A DNA stretch of 64,000 bases from Promerops cafer. Lineage: Eukaryota > Chordata > Aves > Passeriformes > Nectariniidae. This document shows, one piece after another, positions 1 to 12,408 of this stretch. The notes beneath the pieces were generated by a model. The model was given only the letters and a program-made list of their open reading frames with translations, ran no database searches and had not been told where the DNA came from. A program made the translations under genes and the position numbers. The DNA lies in contig VZSE01014922.1 in assembly GCA_013398275.1 (NCBI GenBank), forward strand, positions 6,016,253-6,080,252. The letters are read 5' to 3'. Within the stretch, counting starts at the first letter, position 1; every line of letters begins with the position of its first letter.

Positions 1-689
1 GGCGTTAGTTCCAGCTGATGGAGGCTGCAGCATGGGATTCCCTCCTGCAAATGCTGCTTGAAAGGGGGAGCAGATTTGACACCCCTCCATTTACAAAAGG
101 AGCCCTTGGCTCTACTTCCAAGGCTGGCCTTTGGCTCTATCAATCTCAGTCATCTGCAAAGAATTGCTGCACACTGACCCAGATACTCCATCAGCTCTGC
201 TGCAGCGCTGGCTCAGCGACAGGGCTGCCATTTCCCTGGTCTCTGTTCTGCCCTATATCCTGCCTCAGAGATTAAATTAAAAAAAAAAAAAAAAAAGGAG
301 GGACAAGTTAATGTTAATCAGAATAGCATTTTCCTCCACTGATTTTTCTGCAAAACAGAGTTTCCCAGGGAAATCTGTTACCTTAATTTTCCCCTTCTGT
401 TCGCCTTCCTTGACATCTCATTATGCTGCTTTAACTCAGGAATCCTGGCACATTTTGAACATACACTGTCCTTAACAGAAGAGAAATGTGCCATCTCCAT
501 TCTCTGCTTTCCTTGCATCTCCTCCATGTGTGCCATAGGCTGTCAACAGAGAGTAGGGAGAGCAATTTATGAGCTAAAGAGGGGAGCCCAGAGTGAGGGC
601 AAGCCTGGGCCCCTGACAGCAGCCACCTGAGATGTTCACGTTGCACTCCAGGGGTATATTGTTAACAGGGCACTCAGTCCAGCATGTCA
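1..689. other. Non-coding stretch with an A-run
   Basis: I see no gene here. The 85-codon frame near the start and the 71-codon minus-strand frame at 431-646 resemble nothing known. An uninterrupted run of about 18 A lies at 279-296, directly after ATTAAA, so it could be the tail of an old retrocopy. The sequence before it matches no transcript or repeat I recognise. Confidence 0.5.
279..296 (+). repeat. Poly(A) run
   Basis: About 18 consecutive A follow an ATTAAA hexamer. It could be a retrotransposition tail or a simple repeat. No target-site duplication was recognised. Confidence 0.8.
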
Positions 690-1190
690 GGATGCACCTC
701 GAGTCCCGTGTCCAGTCCTGGGCCCCTCACATCAAGACATTGAGGTGCTGGAGTGTGTCCAGAGAAGGCTAACAGAGCTGGTGAGGGGTCTGGAGAGCAA
801 AGTCACACCAGGAGCAGCTGAGGGAGCTGGGGGTGTTTAGCCTGGATCAGAGGAGGCTCCGGGGGACCTTTTTGCTACAACTACCTGTAGGAGTGGCCAG
901 GTGGGGGTTGGGCTCTTCTCCCAGGCAATGAGTGACAGGCTGAAAGCACATAGTCTCAAGCTGTGCCAGAGGAGATTCAGGCTGGACAGCAGGAAGAACT
1001 TCATGGAAAGGGTTGCTAAGCATTGGAACAGGCTGCCAAGGAAGTGGTGGAGGCACCATTGCTGGAAGTGTTCAAGAAATGACTGGATGTGGCACTTAGT
1101 GCTATGGTTTATTTGACAAGGTGGTGATTGGTCAAAGGTTGGACTTGATGACCTTGGAGGACTTTTCCAGCCTTAATGCTTCTGAAATTT
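690..1190 (+). mobile_element. CR1 LINE copy A, 5'-truncated 3' end
   Basis: This is the 3' part of a CR1 non-LTR retrotransposon in plus orientation. It starts inside ORF2, in the stretch that in CR1 reads as a description of a ring-fenced C-terminal domain (phrases such as GGGCCCCTCAC, GACATTGAGGTGCTGGAG and GTGTCCAGAGAAGG). It ends with the family tail TTGGACTTGATGACCTTGGA followed by a CCAGCCTTAATG-type end. It lacks the endonuclease and most of the reverse transcriptase, as is normal for 5'-truncated CR1 copies. Substitutions, a stop near the end and a frameshift after codons reading NRLPRK show that it is dead. Copy F (59090-59505) has the same tail type on the opposite strand. The 5' boundary is approximate; the 3' boundary is good to a few bases. 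Confidence 0.93.
850..1120 (+). pseudogene. CR1 ORF2 C-terminal fragment (copy A)
   Basis: Within copy A, the plus-strand frame reads GVGLFSQAMSDR, then KLCQRRFRLDSRKNF, then VAKHWNRLPRK. This is the conserved C-terminal segment of the CR1 ORF2 protein, downstream of the reverse transcriptase. After NRLPRK the frame slips by one base and the family reading (VVE..., LEVFK...) continues in another frame. No start, endonuclease or RT palm is present. It is a remnant and not an independent gene, although the piece from 901 to 1116 happens to begin with ATG. Confidence 0.85.
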
Positions 1191-2188
1191 TAAGAAGTAT
1201 AGTGGATAATATTAAAGTGTCCTTATAGCTGCTAGTCTCTACTAGAGAGGAATTGAAAAAAAGCCAAAAAAAAACCCTTTAATTGCCTCTCAAATTTCAC
1301 TAGATCCAAATTACATTGTCAAATCTATTTTTTTTTTCTCTAAAAATTATCAGGAATAAAGGTATATCTGGGAACACCAGTAAAGGGGAATGGTCATCTT
1401 TGTAGTCTTACTGTAGAGGACCACAGGGCAACACCAGCAGAAGATCACAGAAGGCAGACTTCCTCCTCCTGGTTTGCTTCATGTGACAGCACAAGGCCGT
1501 GAGAAGACACAGCATCCTGCAGCAGGATGAAGCACGGTGTTGTACTCCCTTGCCACCTTGGCAGTACAAGGAGAAGAGCTGCCTGGGCCTGGAGACTTCT
1601 TGGTTGAACCTGGTGCACTGTTGACTGCTCTGAATAAAACCCCTGCACTCCTTTCTGCTCTGAACCATGTGGGGCCACAGGCTTGGTTCCCTGCTCCTCC
1701 ATGCCTCTTCTGTGTGCCCTGAAATGAATCATTCAGACCAGAGTGCTCAAACTCCATCCCTTGGTTTCCTATCTTCACTAGAATGCTGCTGCAGCCTCAG
1801 AGGTACCAGCTGCCCCTGTGTGCTGCACCAGAGCTGTGGTGGTCTCTGTCCAGTGGGATGGACAACGTGGTTTTGGTTTCGTGTTTGGTGGCATGAAGTG
1901 ATGGACTGATTGTTCAGCCACATATGGCAGAAGAGACCACTACTGACAGGTTTCCTTGCAGACAAGATTGTTCAGATACGTGGGAAGAAATACTGCAAGG
2001 CAGAGCAATAAACATTGTAATCCACTCAGCAGGATTTGCAGGGCAAAGTGAATAATGCAGGAGCCAGGGGAAACAATGCAGCCTTATTCCAAGATGTATA
2101 AAAATACAACTTCGGAGCCTGATAATTTCTTAGAATTTAAAAAACCCAATGCTGTAAAGATGAGCATCTCGAGAGAAGTGAAGGATTC

Positions 2189-2200
2189 CCTGACGTCAGG
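2189..2200. promoter_or_regulatory. Palindromic CRE-like site
   Basis: CCTGACGTCAGG is a perfect 12-bp palindrome. It contains the full CREB/ATF consensus TGACGTCA at 2191-2198, including a CpG in an otherwise CpG-poor stretch. A chance match to the 8-mer is quite possible in 64 kb, and no promoter elements or transcript were recognised beside it. Confidence 0.35.
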
Positions 2201-3047
2201 AGACATCTTTTTCTAAAAAAGGGGGAAGCCAGAAGGAGATGAGTTCTGAGAACTCTGGCCTATGATCTTTGTCTGCTGCTTTTCTTCTTGAGATAATAAA
2301 AATAGCAGTGTTTCCTGAAGGGCTCTTGCCAATGGATGGACTGTGACAAGGACTGGTCTGGGGAAATGTCAGACTCATTTTTACCTCAAGCCACTTATTT
2401 TTCCTCCCTCAGTAACCTTTGATTAACCTCTGATCTTTCTTCTACATTCACAGTCTTGCCAGGGCCAAATCCTCAAATGCAGAGTGAAGTCAGAGTAACA
2501 AAGCTGGGTGGCAGGAGAGAGTGATAGAGAAGCTGTGTGGCAACAGGACTGGGTTTTGAGAATAGATTCCCAAGGAACAAGTGTTTACAGGATGTTTTCT
2601 CACTTCCTGAAGACTTCAGAGCACTTGTGTGGTTAGGGACAGAGGCTGGACTTCATCAAAGGAAGACTGACAGCCTTGAAAGCCCAGCTGACTTTTGTGG
2701 AGATTTTCAGGTGACAGAGGACACAACGCCCTAAAAGTTTGGTGCTCCTTTACTGTGGGGAAAGGCTCCATGTTGCCCAGTGCCACATAACTTTATATGA
2801 TCTGAGCAGAACCAAACTGGGGTGAAGCTTGCCCCAGGACAAACAGGTTGAACCTTTTGTTTCCATCTTTCCCACATAGGGCTCCTGAAGCTGGGAATTG
2901 ACTTGCCTTCCCCGCCTCTCAGTGCACATTGCAGGGCCCATTTTCCCCAGGCTGCAAAGGCAGACAGTGAGATGTGATCAGAGATGTAGGTCTGGAGGCT
3001 GTTTTAAGCAGACATATATGATTTGGCAGTATAGACTATATTTGGGG

Positions 3048-3118
3048 ATTTTTTGTTTGGTTTTGGTGTTGTTGGGGTTTTTTGGTGGTTGTTTTTTGTT
3101 TGGGTTTGGTTTTTTGAG
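3048..3118 (+). repeat. G/T-rich low-complexity tract
   Basis: About 70 bases consist almost only of T and G, with T4-T6 runs separated by GG or GGG. It reads as a degenerate T/G simple repeat. The 88-codon frame that crosses it (a G/F/L/V-rich translation) is an artefact of this composition. Confidence 0.8.
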
Positions 3119-5499
3119 GGACAGGATATTATTAGAAGCCGTTCTATTCAAATTGTTGAATTGAGTACCTCATTGAAAAGTGTAAATGGTTTACTTCTGC
3201 ATACAAAATCCACTGCATAGCATTGCAGAGGCACCAGTGGATTATAAATAAGGTAATATGAGAAGTCAGTGAGCTGATTTGTCTGTCGCCTGTCACGAGT
3301 TTAACTTTCAGTTAAACTTTACTCTTAAAGGTACTGAGCTGTTCAAGTAATAAAGTAAATGCAAAGATGGTAAGCATTGCATTTAAAATATTTATCAGGG
3401 CCAGCATAATAGATATATTCCATTCCCCCATTTTTATTTATGAATTTACTTTAATGCAGCTAGATGAAGTAATTTTAAAAGGAGTACAATAATATTCCCT
3501 TGCATTAATCACTCATTGATTGCCAATGCAATGTGAGGTAGTGGTACCAAACAGGAAATATGCTTCCAGGTTTTGTTATTTCTCTCCCACTGTGATCACT
3601 CTTTGGGCTTGCTTTCCTTCTCCATCCCATGCCTCTGTCACAGGTAAGAAGCTGAGTGTGCCAAGGAGGAACAATAGTTTGTGTCTGTGTTGTGAAACCT
3701 GGTCCTCCTGCTCCCATGTGGACCAAACACAGAGGGCACAGTACATGCACAGCTGCTGCAGCATAAGCTCCTTGAAACACTGTGTCAGTTGTCTCTCTGT
3801 TATCACAATAAAACAGAGCTTTTGGAGCATTAAGTTTTCAAGATGCGGGTGTTTATTTATACCATTGCAGTCTATGTAATGCCTGAGCCATATTTTGCCA
3901 GGTTGCTATTTTATTTCTTCAGTATTCAATGCACTTTCCATTGGTGCTAATGGCAAGTCTCCCACTTAAAAATGCTGGGAGGAGGAACTGTCTATTGTGA
4001 TAACAGCATATTGTATATGAAATCTGATAATGAGGATTTTGTAGATATGGCACTGCATTATTTAATTGATTTAATGTCCATGCCTTGATCTGCATTAAGA
4101 CTCTTGAACTTAATGTAGTCCTTGAAACTAAACCACGCTTTTATAAAATTATTTTCTGCGATGGCCAAAATAAAGAAAAAGGGATGGTTTATATGCCAGG
4201 GGCTCCTGCATTTCACAAGTGATAGGAGAATTTCTGTCTCGAGAGACACTGAGGGTTTTATTTCCAGGTGGGAGCTGGGAGGCAGGAGCAGGTGTGTCTC
4301 ACATTGGCAAGCTCTGTGAAAGCCTGCATCCACCTCTGAGCAGAGAGCTCTGCAGGCGTTCCTGCGGTCCACAAATCGTTGCCAGCTGTCAAAGTGAAAT
4401 GGTTCAGCAGTGAGTCTCCCGGGCTGTGTTCTGGCCAAAATTCAATTGGATTACAAACCAATTGCTCCAGCCTGTCCCAGAAGCAGGAAATCACCATCAG
4501 CTGGCTAGATCTGCTCACAGTGACAGACAGCGCTGCTGCTCACCTGCTGCAATGTGTTTGCAGGAGCTCGCTGGGAGCAGTGGCTCTCTTTGCTGGTCTT
4601 AGGAATGCTGGGAGAATGGTGACTTCTTGGAAAAAAAAATATTAAAAAAGATAAAAAGGGAGGAGAGGCAAGGTGTACTCCTGCAAGTAGCTTTCTCCAA
4701 CAGGTGATTTCTTGGCAAAGTATCTTCTGAAATTCCAGCCACCAGATTCTCTCAAAGCACTGTCACTCATGTGACTGAAATAGCAAGCAGCTTTCACCAA
4801 AATAAGAAAATTGCTTTTATTTCACATACAGTTTGCCTGTGGACAGCTTGGCTGTAGGTTGACTCTGGAATCAAATCAGAGACCTTGCCAATTCTGTAGG
4901 TAGCAAGGCCATCTAATCACAGTTTGTAATCAACAACATTTTTAAAAGGAGAAAGAAGTTTCCTGTTTGGGGACTAAGTCAGGTTCTGATTATTTGTAAT
5001 TAAAGGTAAGACATTCATGAAAAACAGACTGTCATAGATACAGCTTGTCATGTTTTTTCCCCCTTCAGCACTGATTGCCTACAACACACTGAGGGATTTG
5101 GTGATGAGTCTTAGGTATCTCAGCTAAAGCCCCACTTCAGTCCGTCTGTAAGCTGGACCTTCAGCAGGACTCACTTGAAAGAAGTCATTGCCTTTTCTTC
5201 ACTTGTGGGTGCAGTGAAGCCATCACATTTCTGTCTTGTCAACCTTTTATGACAAAGTATAAAGGTGAACAAGAAAGCAGAACGCTGTTAAGCTGCGGGC
5301 TGATCCCATGGAGCAGCTGATCCCAAGTGCCAGCAGTGGAGCATTACCAGGCTCAGGCTGCCCATGGGCTCCTTTGCTTTGAAGGGGTGAGACCTGTAGG
5401 AGCAAAAGGAAGAGGAAAGCAGAGAGACGTGGACTTCTGAGGGTTATCAGGAGCATCTTCCCATGAAAGAGATGGGGGAAGGGGAAGCATCGCACTTCA

Positions 5500-5990
5500 A
5501 CAAGTCCCCAAGAACAACTTGCGCTTTCGGGGCCCAGAGCACGCCGGTCAAAAGGAGCTAACAAAGGAAGGCAGTGAACAGGTCTTTGTTTGGAGATCCA
5601 AAGGCCTTTTATTGCTTTGAAGAGGGTCCAGGGACAAACACAAACTTACTCAGGGCACAGGATTTTATCTGGGGTAAAAGGGGTGGATCTGAGGGTCAAG
5701 GGCCAATGGGAACAGGTGGAAGTGGTGCCAAGCAAGGAAACCAATAATATGACAGGGGTGGAGCAGTGCAGCAAACTGGGACCAGTGGGGGAGGGGGGTG
5801 GGCAAGCACAGGGAGAAGGTTCTAGAAGGATACAAATATGGTAACAAGGGCTTGAACTGGGGTGACATCAACTGGGTGAAGCAATAGAACTTGCGACATT
5901 AGCATGTGCCTGCAGAGGCTTATGGGAGGGACGCCCTTCTCGCCCTAAACCAAGCCCTGGTTGGTTCTGCCCCTCCACAGTTGGAGTGTT
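5500..5990 (-). mobile_element. Possible solitary LTR of an endogenous retrovirus
   Basis: Read on the minus strand, the block has LTR-like order: a start resembling TGTGGAGGGG near 5981, a CCAAT/ATTGG element (CCAAT on the plus strand at 5703-5707), a GATAAAA TATA-like box at about 5662-5668, and an AATAAA signal at 5608-5613. A U5-like stretch containing GACCGGCG and CGAAAGCGC follows. The short gap between TATA and AATAAA suits a short R region. There is no gag, pol or env sequence beside it, no second LTR and no recognised target-site duplication, so it would be a solo LTR with uncertain edges. A plain coincidence of promoter-like motifs cannot be excluded. Confidence 0.42.
5778..5802 (+). 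other. G-quadruplex-capable motif
   Basis: The plus strand has four G-runs (G3, G5, G6, G3) separated by a 6-base loop and two 1-base loops, satisfying the common four-run quadruplex rule. It lies within the putative minus-strand LTR, upstream of its CCAAT and TATA-like elements. Confidence 0.55.
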
Positions 5991-8900
5991 ATAACCTCAG
6001 TGGCAGGCGTCCAAGATCCCACAGGGAGGAAGCTTTGATTCCTCTTTGTTCCACGTGCCTTCTCTTTTTTTCCTCTCTATTTCTAGTTCCACTGGGAAAG
6101 CATTGCTACTAAAGTTCAGTTCCAGGGACTTAAGATGTTCATAGGGATTCTTTTGAGGAAATCTTGGAGCTATGGTGAAGTCAAGAGGAGTTTTGGAATC
6201 AAGTTCAATGGTGCCTGAATTTCACCTTGCTGTAATACTGTCCTAAAACATTTCTAGGGCTGTACAAAAAACACTGCCTGCTCAATGCTGACCTTTCTAT
6301 CACAGCTGAACGGAGCCTGGTACCCTCCTGTGAAATTCACCATTCTTTTGTGACAAAGCACCTCCTTCTCTCAAGGGGTGACAACAAATAAATACCCCCT
6401 ACTCATCCTGAAAATGGGATCAACAGTGTCATATATTACTGGGCACCATGAACAGACCTTTGTAGCTTCAGTGGGAAACTCTTGGAAATAACGTTACTAC
6501 AGAGATTGTTTATTTGAGGGACAACTGGAATATTCCAGTGATCCAGATTTAGTTATTTTTGGTGTCCCTTTCCATAGGGAGTTGGCAACCTATTTAGATC
6601 CAGGAGATCATGACTAGTTATTCAAGTTTTGCTCTGCTGGATTTGGGCTGTGTATATTTTGGAAACACTGTCTGCTCTGAGCAGCAGATAGCATGATGCC
6701 ACAGCCCACATCAGTGAAAAGCTCTTGTGATTATTATTTTTTTCATCTTTCATGTTCAGTGAAGGCTGTGCTCTTTTCTCCCTCTCTCTGTATTTTATTG
6801 CCTATGTGAAATGCTTTAAAAATGCCATTAAGGAATGTGTTACCCAGTGGGATCTATGCTATATTTCACTTTCCATGCTCTTTCCAACAGCAGTGTAGCT
6901 CTGAATCTACAATATAATTCTGATGATTGAAAAAGCACAAGCATTTTCTTTTGGTAAGTGTAAGTCTGGGTCTACTGACAACAGGATGTAATGTGCAGAG
7001 CCCACGTTTCTGTAAATGCACAGCGATTTTGATGCGATTGGCCTGATTTTCCAAGGTACTCGAATATCTGAGGATCTTAAGCTGGTGGTCTTCAACTTCT
7101 CAGCAAATGAGACCAGACACTCGTGATTCAAAAGCTAGATCCAAAGAAGGAACCACCCAAATTTGTGAAGTCAAATGGCTTTATCTTTTTCCTCACCCCC
7201 CTCTTTGCCTTTCCCATTCCGAGAAGAACTCAGACTGATTTCTTCACTTCCACTCTACCTTTCAAAAGCACTTGTGGAACATTTGTTTCACCATCCTCGA
7301 AGGGGCCTGGGATCGGGGAGTGTATCAGCAGCAAGGGGTGACTCAGCAGTGAGAAGTGGTTTTCAGCCAAACCTGCCTCCCACGGTGACTCTGAGAGGGA
7401 GTAACCAGCCCGTGTGTGCAAACACGTCGGCTCGGCAAGAGGGGATGGCAGCTGCTCCTCACACAATATCTGCCTCCTCTGCAGTCTCTCGTGTGCCCAC
7501 GTAACACCATCCTCAGCAGCCAGGCACACAGAGTAGATCTCCCCTTGCAATCCTTTCCTCGCCTCCCTCTTTCCCATCTCACAGCTTGCCTGGCACCTGT
7601 GTCTGCAGACCTCAGCTCTAGTAGGGGACAGCAGCATTTTGGGAAGCCCCTGAAAGAAGATGGGACTGTAGCTTTTATACACTTTATACACAAAGATGAT
7701 GTGATGAAGTGAGGTTGCCCTCTGCGCTGCTTTGTCACCCCCAAACCCAGCCTCAGGTTGGTTTGGCTGTTTGCTGTGGGGCAAGACCACGGAGGGACTC
7801 GGAACAGACTGGCTGTGCAGGAGCTGGATGCTCAGAGACATCCCCATCTCTACTGTGGACTCACTGCATGAGGCCATAAAGGCAGTTATCTTCTCTGTTC
7901 TCTGTATTTAAAGGCTAAAAAAGCAACTCTGACCTACCAAGATTAAAATAACTCAAGAGCCTGGTCTGTGTCTTATTAACCAATCATTGCCAGAAGGGAA
8001 GAGAAAAAATACACTGAGAAAAAACTCTTTCACTTGTTTCGTCCCACTGCTGTCTAATTCCCACAACCTCTGCCTGGCTCCCTGGGCCCTTGTATGTCTC
8101 AGCACAAGCAACAAACTTGGTTGTCCCACTGAGACAGAATCCTGGTGCAATGCACAGGGAACCCTATCATGTAGCTGATAGTTAAGTGCAAATTTCATTA
8201 AAATACTTTTGAAAGACAGAGAAGGTGGATGGTGAACCAAAGGCTAGAACAGAGGGGCTCCTGCTGACATCACTAAACCTACTTTGGTGTCTTCAACAGG
8301 AGTCATACTGGGTGTGGAGTCTGGGACATTTTGTAGACCTCAGCCCTCCACTGTGAGCAATGCTGGAGGAGGATGGTTTTGAAGTCCCTTTCAGACAGTT
8401 TTTGGCCAGAGAAAGGTATGCATCCAAGATGCTAGAGATTATTAGAGTTATTTTTGCTAGCATAGTTCATTAAAAAATGTCCTTGGTGATACAGTTTCTC
8501 AGTTCTTTGTTCTTTGAGCTACAGCATGAGAACAAACATTTCCCTGCATAGGGAAAGGCTGATTAGTCTCTGCTAAATTCATGAGTAGCACCAAAATTGT
8601 GACCTTGAGGAGCTACAAAGCTTTTGTCAAATAGGGGTAAAATGGTCCAAAGCCTAGAGGCCAGCTTCCACTCCTGGGAGAAGCACCAGAAGTGTGCCGT
8701 ATGCTTCAGGATTCTGCTGTGTTCCTCCCAGGTGCTGGCTTGCTCCAGCTATCTCCAGCAGATGATGTCCTGAGTTTAGTATCTCCAGTCTGTGGAGTTG
8801 GCAAGGTAAGCAGAGCACTCACAAACTGTTGGGGAGGGAAGAGATCCTTCAGCAGACCCTCTTCCCCTAATTTCAATCACAGCCACTCACTTCTCACATG

Positions 8901-11900
8901 CTGCTCCTGCTTGGACACACTGGCCCATTGTTGCAAAGACAGTGTCTGGTGGTCAAACATTTTTTTAGCTGTGAGAAATAGAATCCCTTGCCACTTGCAT
9001 CAAGAAATTCCTACAGCATAAGTCTATGTGCTTGTGTTTTTCCTCTGTTTATATAACCTATAACTATTTTTAGCTAGGCAAGGACTTTTCATTGTTATCT
9101 CTGCTTATTTTCAAAAACCTTAACATGTAGTATCATATTAGTCCCAATTATTTTGTGTTGCTTTTATTCCCTTTTCCTTTCATTCCTTGCCCCCTCTCCT
9201 CGGTGGATCCTAGCCCATGGTCTCCTTCCCAACAGGCATAGGCTGGTTTCAGCATGTCTGCTCCACTCTGATTTAGCCTAGCCCCTTCCCCCAACACAAA
9301 ATTAATAAATCCTTCTCACAATACCCAGTCACAATTGCTGGTGGCTTATTTCCAGCTCTTAAACTTATAAACCTATTTATAGCTCAAAATGCTTGAAAAG
9401 AAATCATTAGGGGAATACATTCGTGAATGTAGAACAAAGATCTGATTCTGGGATCTTCTTTATGCAATTACTTAGTGTAAATAACAATGTTTGACACCTG
9501 CTTTCCTCTCCCATTGAAATCTCAAAGCAGTTTACATATATGAATCCATTGAGCCCAAGTGCTGCTGAGAGAGGAACCCTTCATGAGGTCCTTAGACTAA
9601 CCCCATGTTCTGATCTACTGATGTTATTTTTCTTTTAAATTCACTGACTTGCTCTTACTCTGTCTGTGACCCCACTCACACTCCTCCTCACTTCAGGGGC
9701 TGAAGCATGGGTGAACTAGACCTTCACAGATTCGAATTATATCAAAAATATAGCACTACAGCCCTAAATGGTGACATTCAGTGGAGACCCTGAGCTCCTT
9801 GCTTTATTCTAAGCCATTAAGCATCATCATTCATCTATAAAATACAGCACAGTTACACACTGATGCAGAGATTATTTTTTCCCTATTTCTTAATTTCCTT
9901 TCACTATTAATGTAATGTGAATATCATTCACATTGTGAGTGTGGGCCTAAGGAGCTCCATCCTAGTGTGGTCTGCTGTGACAGCCTGAATACACTTTTTG
10001 TGCAAATTATGTTTTGCTTTTTTCCTTTGGTTGATGAAAAACTGCAAACTTGCAGTTAGTGTTCAGTGCTAAGTTGAAAAGTTCAGGCATTACTCACGGG
10101 ACTGAACTTCAAAACCAGAATTTCTCTTCTGGATCATATTTCTACACAGGGAAATTAGGACTCAAGTTAACAAATGACAAACCCCAAGCAGGACTCCAAC
10201 TAAGAACAGAGCTGCATGAGTTTTTAATGACTTTTTTTATCCTCAAATTCATATTTTTTCATTTCCCTGTCCCCCTTCAGATCTAATTGTCCCTTTGCTG
10301 CAGTTCACAAAAGCTTGGCTCTGTTGTGGGCCTGTTCAGAGTTTCTTTCCATGGAGGCCAGCATTACAAAGACAATCATCTTGATTTAACCAAGCAAAAT
10401 CATCCACCTGCACCTGATACAGCCCAACAGTTGGTGGAAGTACAGCAAGTCCAGATATTTCAAGCACTAGATGATTTCTTTCTTAACTGTTTTTAACAAG
10501 GTCTTTTGTTTAAACTTCAATCCCATGTTCCCAAAAAGTGTCTTTTGGTGGAAGGATTGATTTGCTTGGGAAAATTTATTCTTGCTGTGTATCATCCTTT
10601 CCCTTGAATCTTTACTGTGAGCCTTGACAAATGTTTCCAAGTCCATTCAGTTTTCCCTGGGCAATCATCAACATGCAGATCAGACGCCTCATCCTGAAGA
10701 CTTCCGGCCATGCTCGGGCAGAGCTGTGAGTTCAGAACTCCTCTGTTACACAGATTATTACACAGATCCCTTGTACCCAGAGGTGTGCCTAAAAGATATA
10801 CTTAAGCGATATGTCCACTGGAAATAAGGCAAAAATTAGCTCTCTTCATGAAGGACATTTTAATCTAAGTCAAAGTATTAGGCCTCATCTATGAGAATTC
10901 ATGTGTATTGCTGTTTTTAGGTACCTTCTGGACGAGGGATGTAACACAGGGATAAAGGGGGGACACAGGGAGTGAGGTAAAGGGAGGGGAGAGGACCGAG
11001 AACCACAATTCTTTACTGCATCACGAGGTGTGACTTGGGGTGAGACCAGAAATGCATCTGTAGACATCAAGCACATGTCTAAACCTCATCATATTCCACA
11101 GAGGTTTTCTTCTACTCGTGTGCAAAGCTAGCTTGATCTGGTGGTCTTCTCACAGCTCATGTAATGAGATAGATTAAAAACCCTCTTACCTTTTACTCCT
11201 TCACAGTCACTTTGATACCATGATGGACTTGGCAAAAAGACTTACTGAGATTCTTTAATATTCTTCCTTATTATGTTCACTGGGCTGTGTTTACATGGTT
11301 TTGCCCGCAGCTTATGCACCATCACTTTTTATTCACCTGAAATGTGCCTACACTTAGACTGAGCATTCAGAGCTTTGTGATATCCGTTCTGTGTCTCATC
11401 CTCCATCCTTGGCCCAGATACATCTCCTTTACACCTTAACAGATACTCGGTGGAGCAGAAACCTGTTGGCTCTGTGGAGGTGCATGCTGCTCTTTAGGGC
11501 GTAAAAAAATTACAGCCCAGAACGGGGCCAAGGAGCTGATGAATGGCACTGGTGGGTGCCAAGTTGCTGATGGCTGTGGGGCCTGTTGGCCTCTCCTGGC
11601 TACACCTGTGCTGAGGAACTGGCACCAGTGCCCACCCTCGGGTCCTGGGGCCAGCTGGCATCATCTGGCCATCTCCCTACTTTTAGCTTTGCTTCCCAAA
11701 CAAGTTTGCAAACTTCCTACTATTACTGTTAGTCCCTGGTCCAGGCTAACTCCTGAACCTTTGCTGAGGAGACTGCTGGTTACCCTGGGCCATGGTTATG
11801 GTCAGAGTTTCACAGTGTTGATGTTCCAGTATTTGATCCTGCTCCTCAGTACTCTTTATGCCAAATGAGTGTTGATTTGCTTTGTGGTGTAGCAATATCT

Positions 11901-12389
11901 TTTTTCCAGATATGAAGGATTTTTTTTTCCTGTTTGGTTGGTGCTAATTTCTGTGAATCTCCTCATTGTATCCCAGTTCTCAGTGCATGTGTCCCTTGGC
12001 ATATCTGCAGCAACACTATGTATGTATCTTCACTACAATTAAAAACTAGCAGCAGTACTGTAGAGATACAACAGAAATCTCTGGTTTAAAGTAATCATAA
12101 ACTATACTTCAAAATTTCCCTTATTTATTTACAGCAAGATAAACCAATCCCTGCTGAATCCCTGCTGAAGCTCAGGCTGCACATCCAGCTGGTATTTCTG
12201 CAAGATAGACACAATCTATGCCCCAGGCCTTCCAAAGTTTTAAGAGTCTGGAGAATCAGGCCCTAATAGCACACTAAAGGTCATGAGGAAGGTCTAAAAA
12301 GGATGTGGAAACAGCTCTTCCAAGAGACAAGCCATCACAGCAGCCCCTGGAACACATTTTTCTCAAATTTATTAGGTGATGGACCCTCA
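5991..12389. other. Unique non-coding DNA
   Basis: No gene is supported. The largest frame, 215 codons on the minus strand at 7230-7877, overlaps two other frames (7343-7744 minus, 7416-7712 plus) and matches no family I know. At about 9525-9545 the phrase CTCAAAGCAGTTTACA recalls the start of MIR-type SINEs, but the match fades. 10933-11005 is purine-rich on the plus strand. The rest looks featureless. Confidence 0.45.
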
Positions 12390-12408
12390 TGAGGTGATGG
12401 CCTCATGA
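12374..12408 (+). repeat. Short imperfect tandem duplication at CR1 edge
   Basis: AGGTGATGGACCCTCATG is followed at once by AGGTGATGGCCTCATG, two near-identical 16-18 bp units. Each contains a CTCATGAG-type palindrome. The pair sits at the 5' edge of CR1 copy B and could be an insertion-junction scar or an unrelated slip. Confidence 0.7.

Larger units (their letters stand above)
1191..5499. other. Unique non-coding DNA
   Basis: No coding feature is supported. Frames of up to 126 codons (for example 4058-4438, minus) overlap others and look random. Notable local features are a CRE palindrome at 2189-2200 and a G/T-rich low-complexity tract at 3048-3118. The remainder is ordinary AT-leaning sequence with scattered short A or T runs (for example 1328-1337 and 4629-4638). 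Confidence 0.5.

Noticed and set aside
7230..7877. 215-codon minus-strand open frame
   Set aside because: Two other frames of 98 and 133 codons overlap it, and the translation resembles no known protein.
9520..9560. CTCAAAGCAGTTTACATATA as a MIR/L3-type start
   Set aside because: The match covers about 20 bases, and the sequence downstream does not continue the element.
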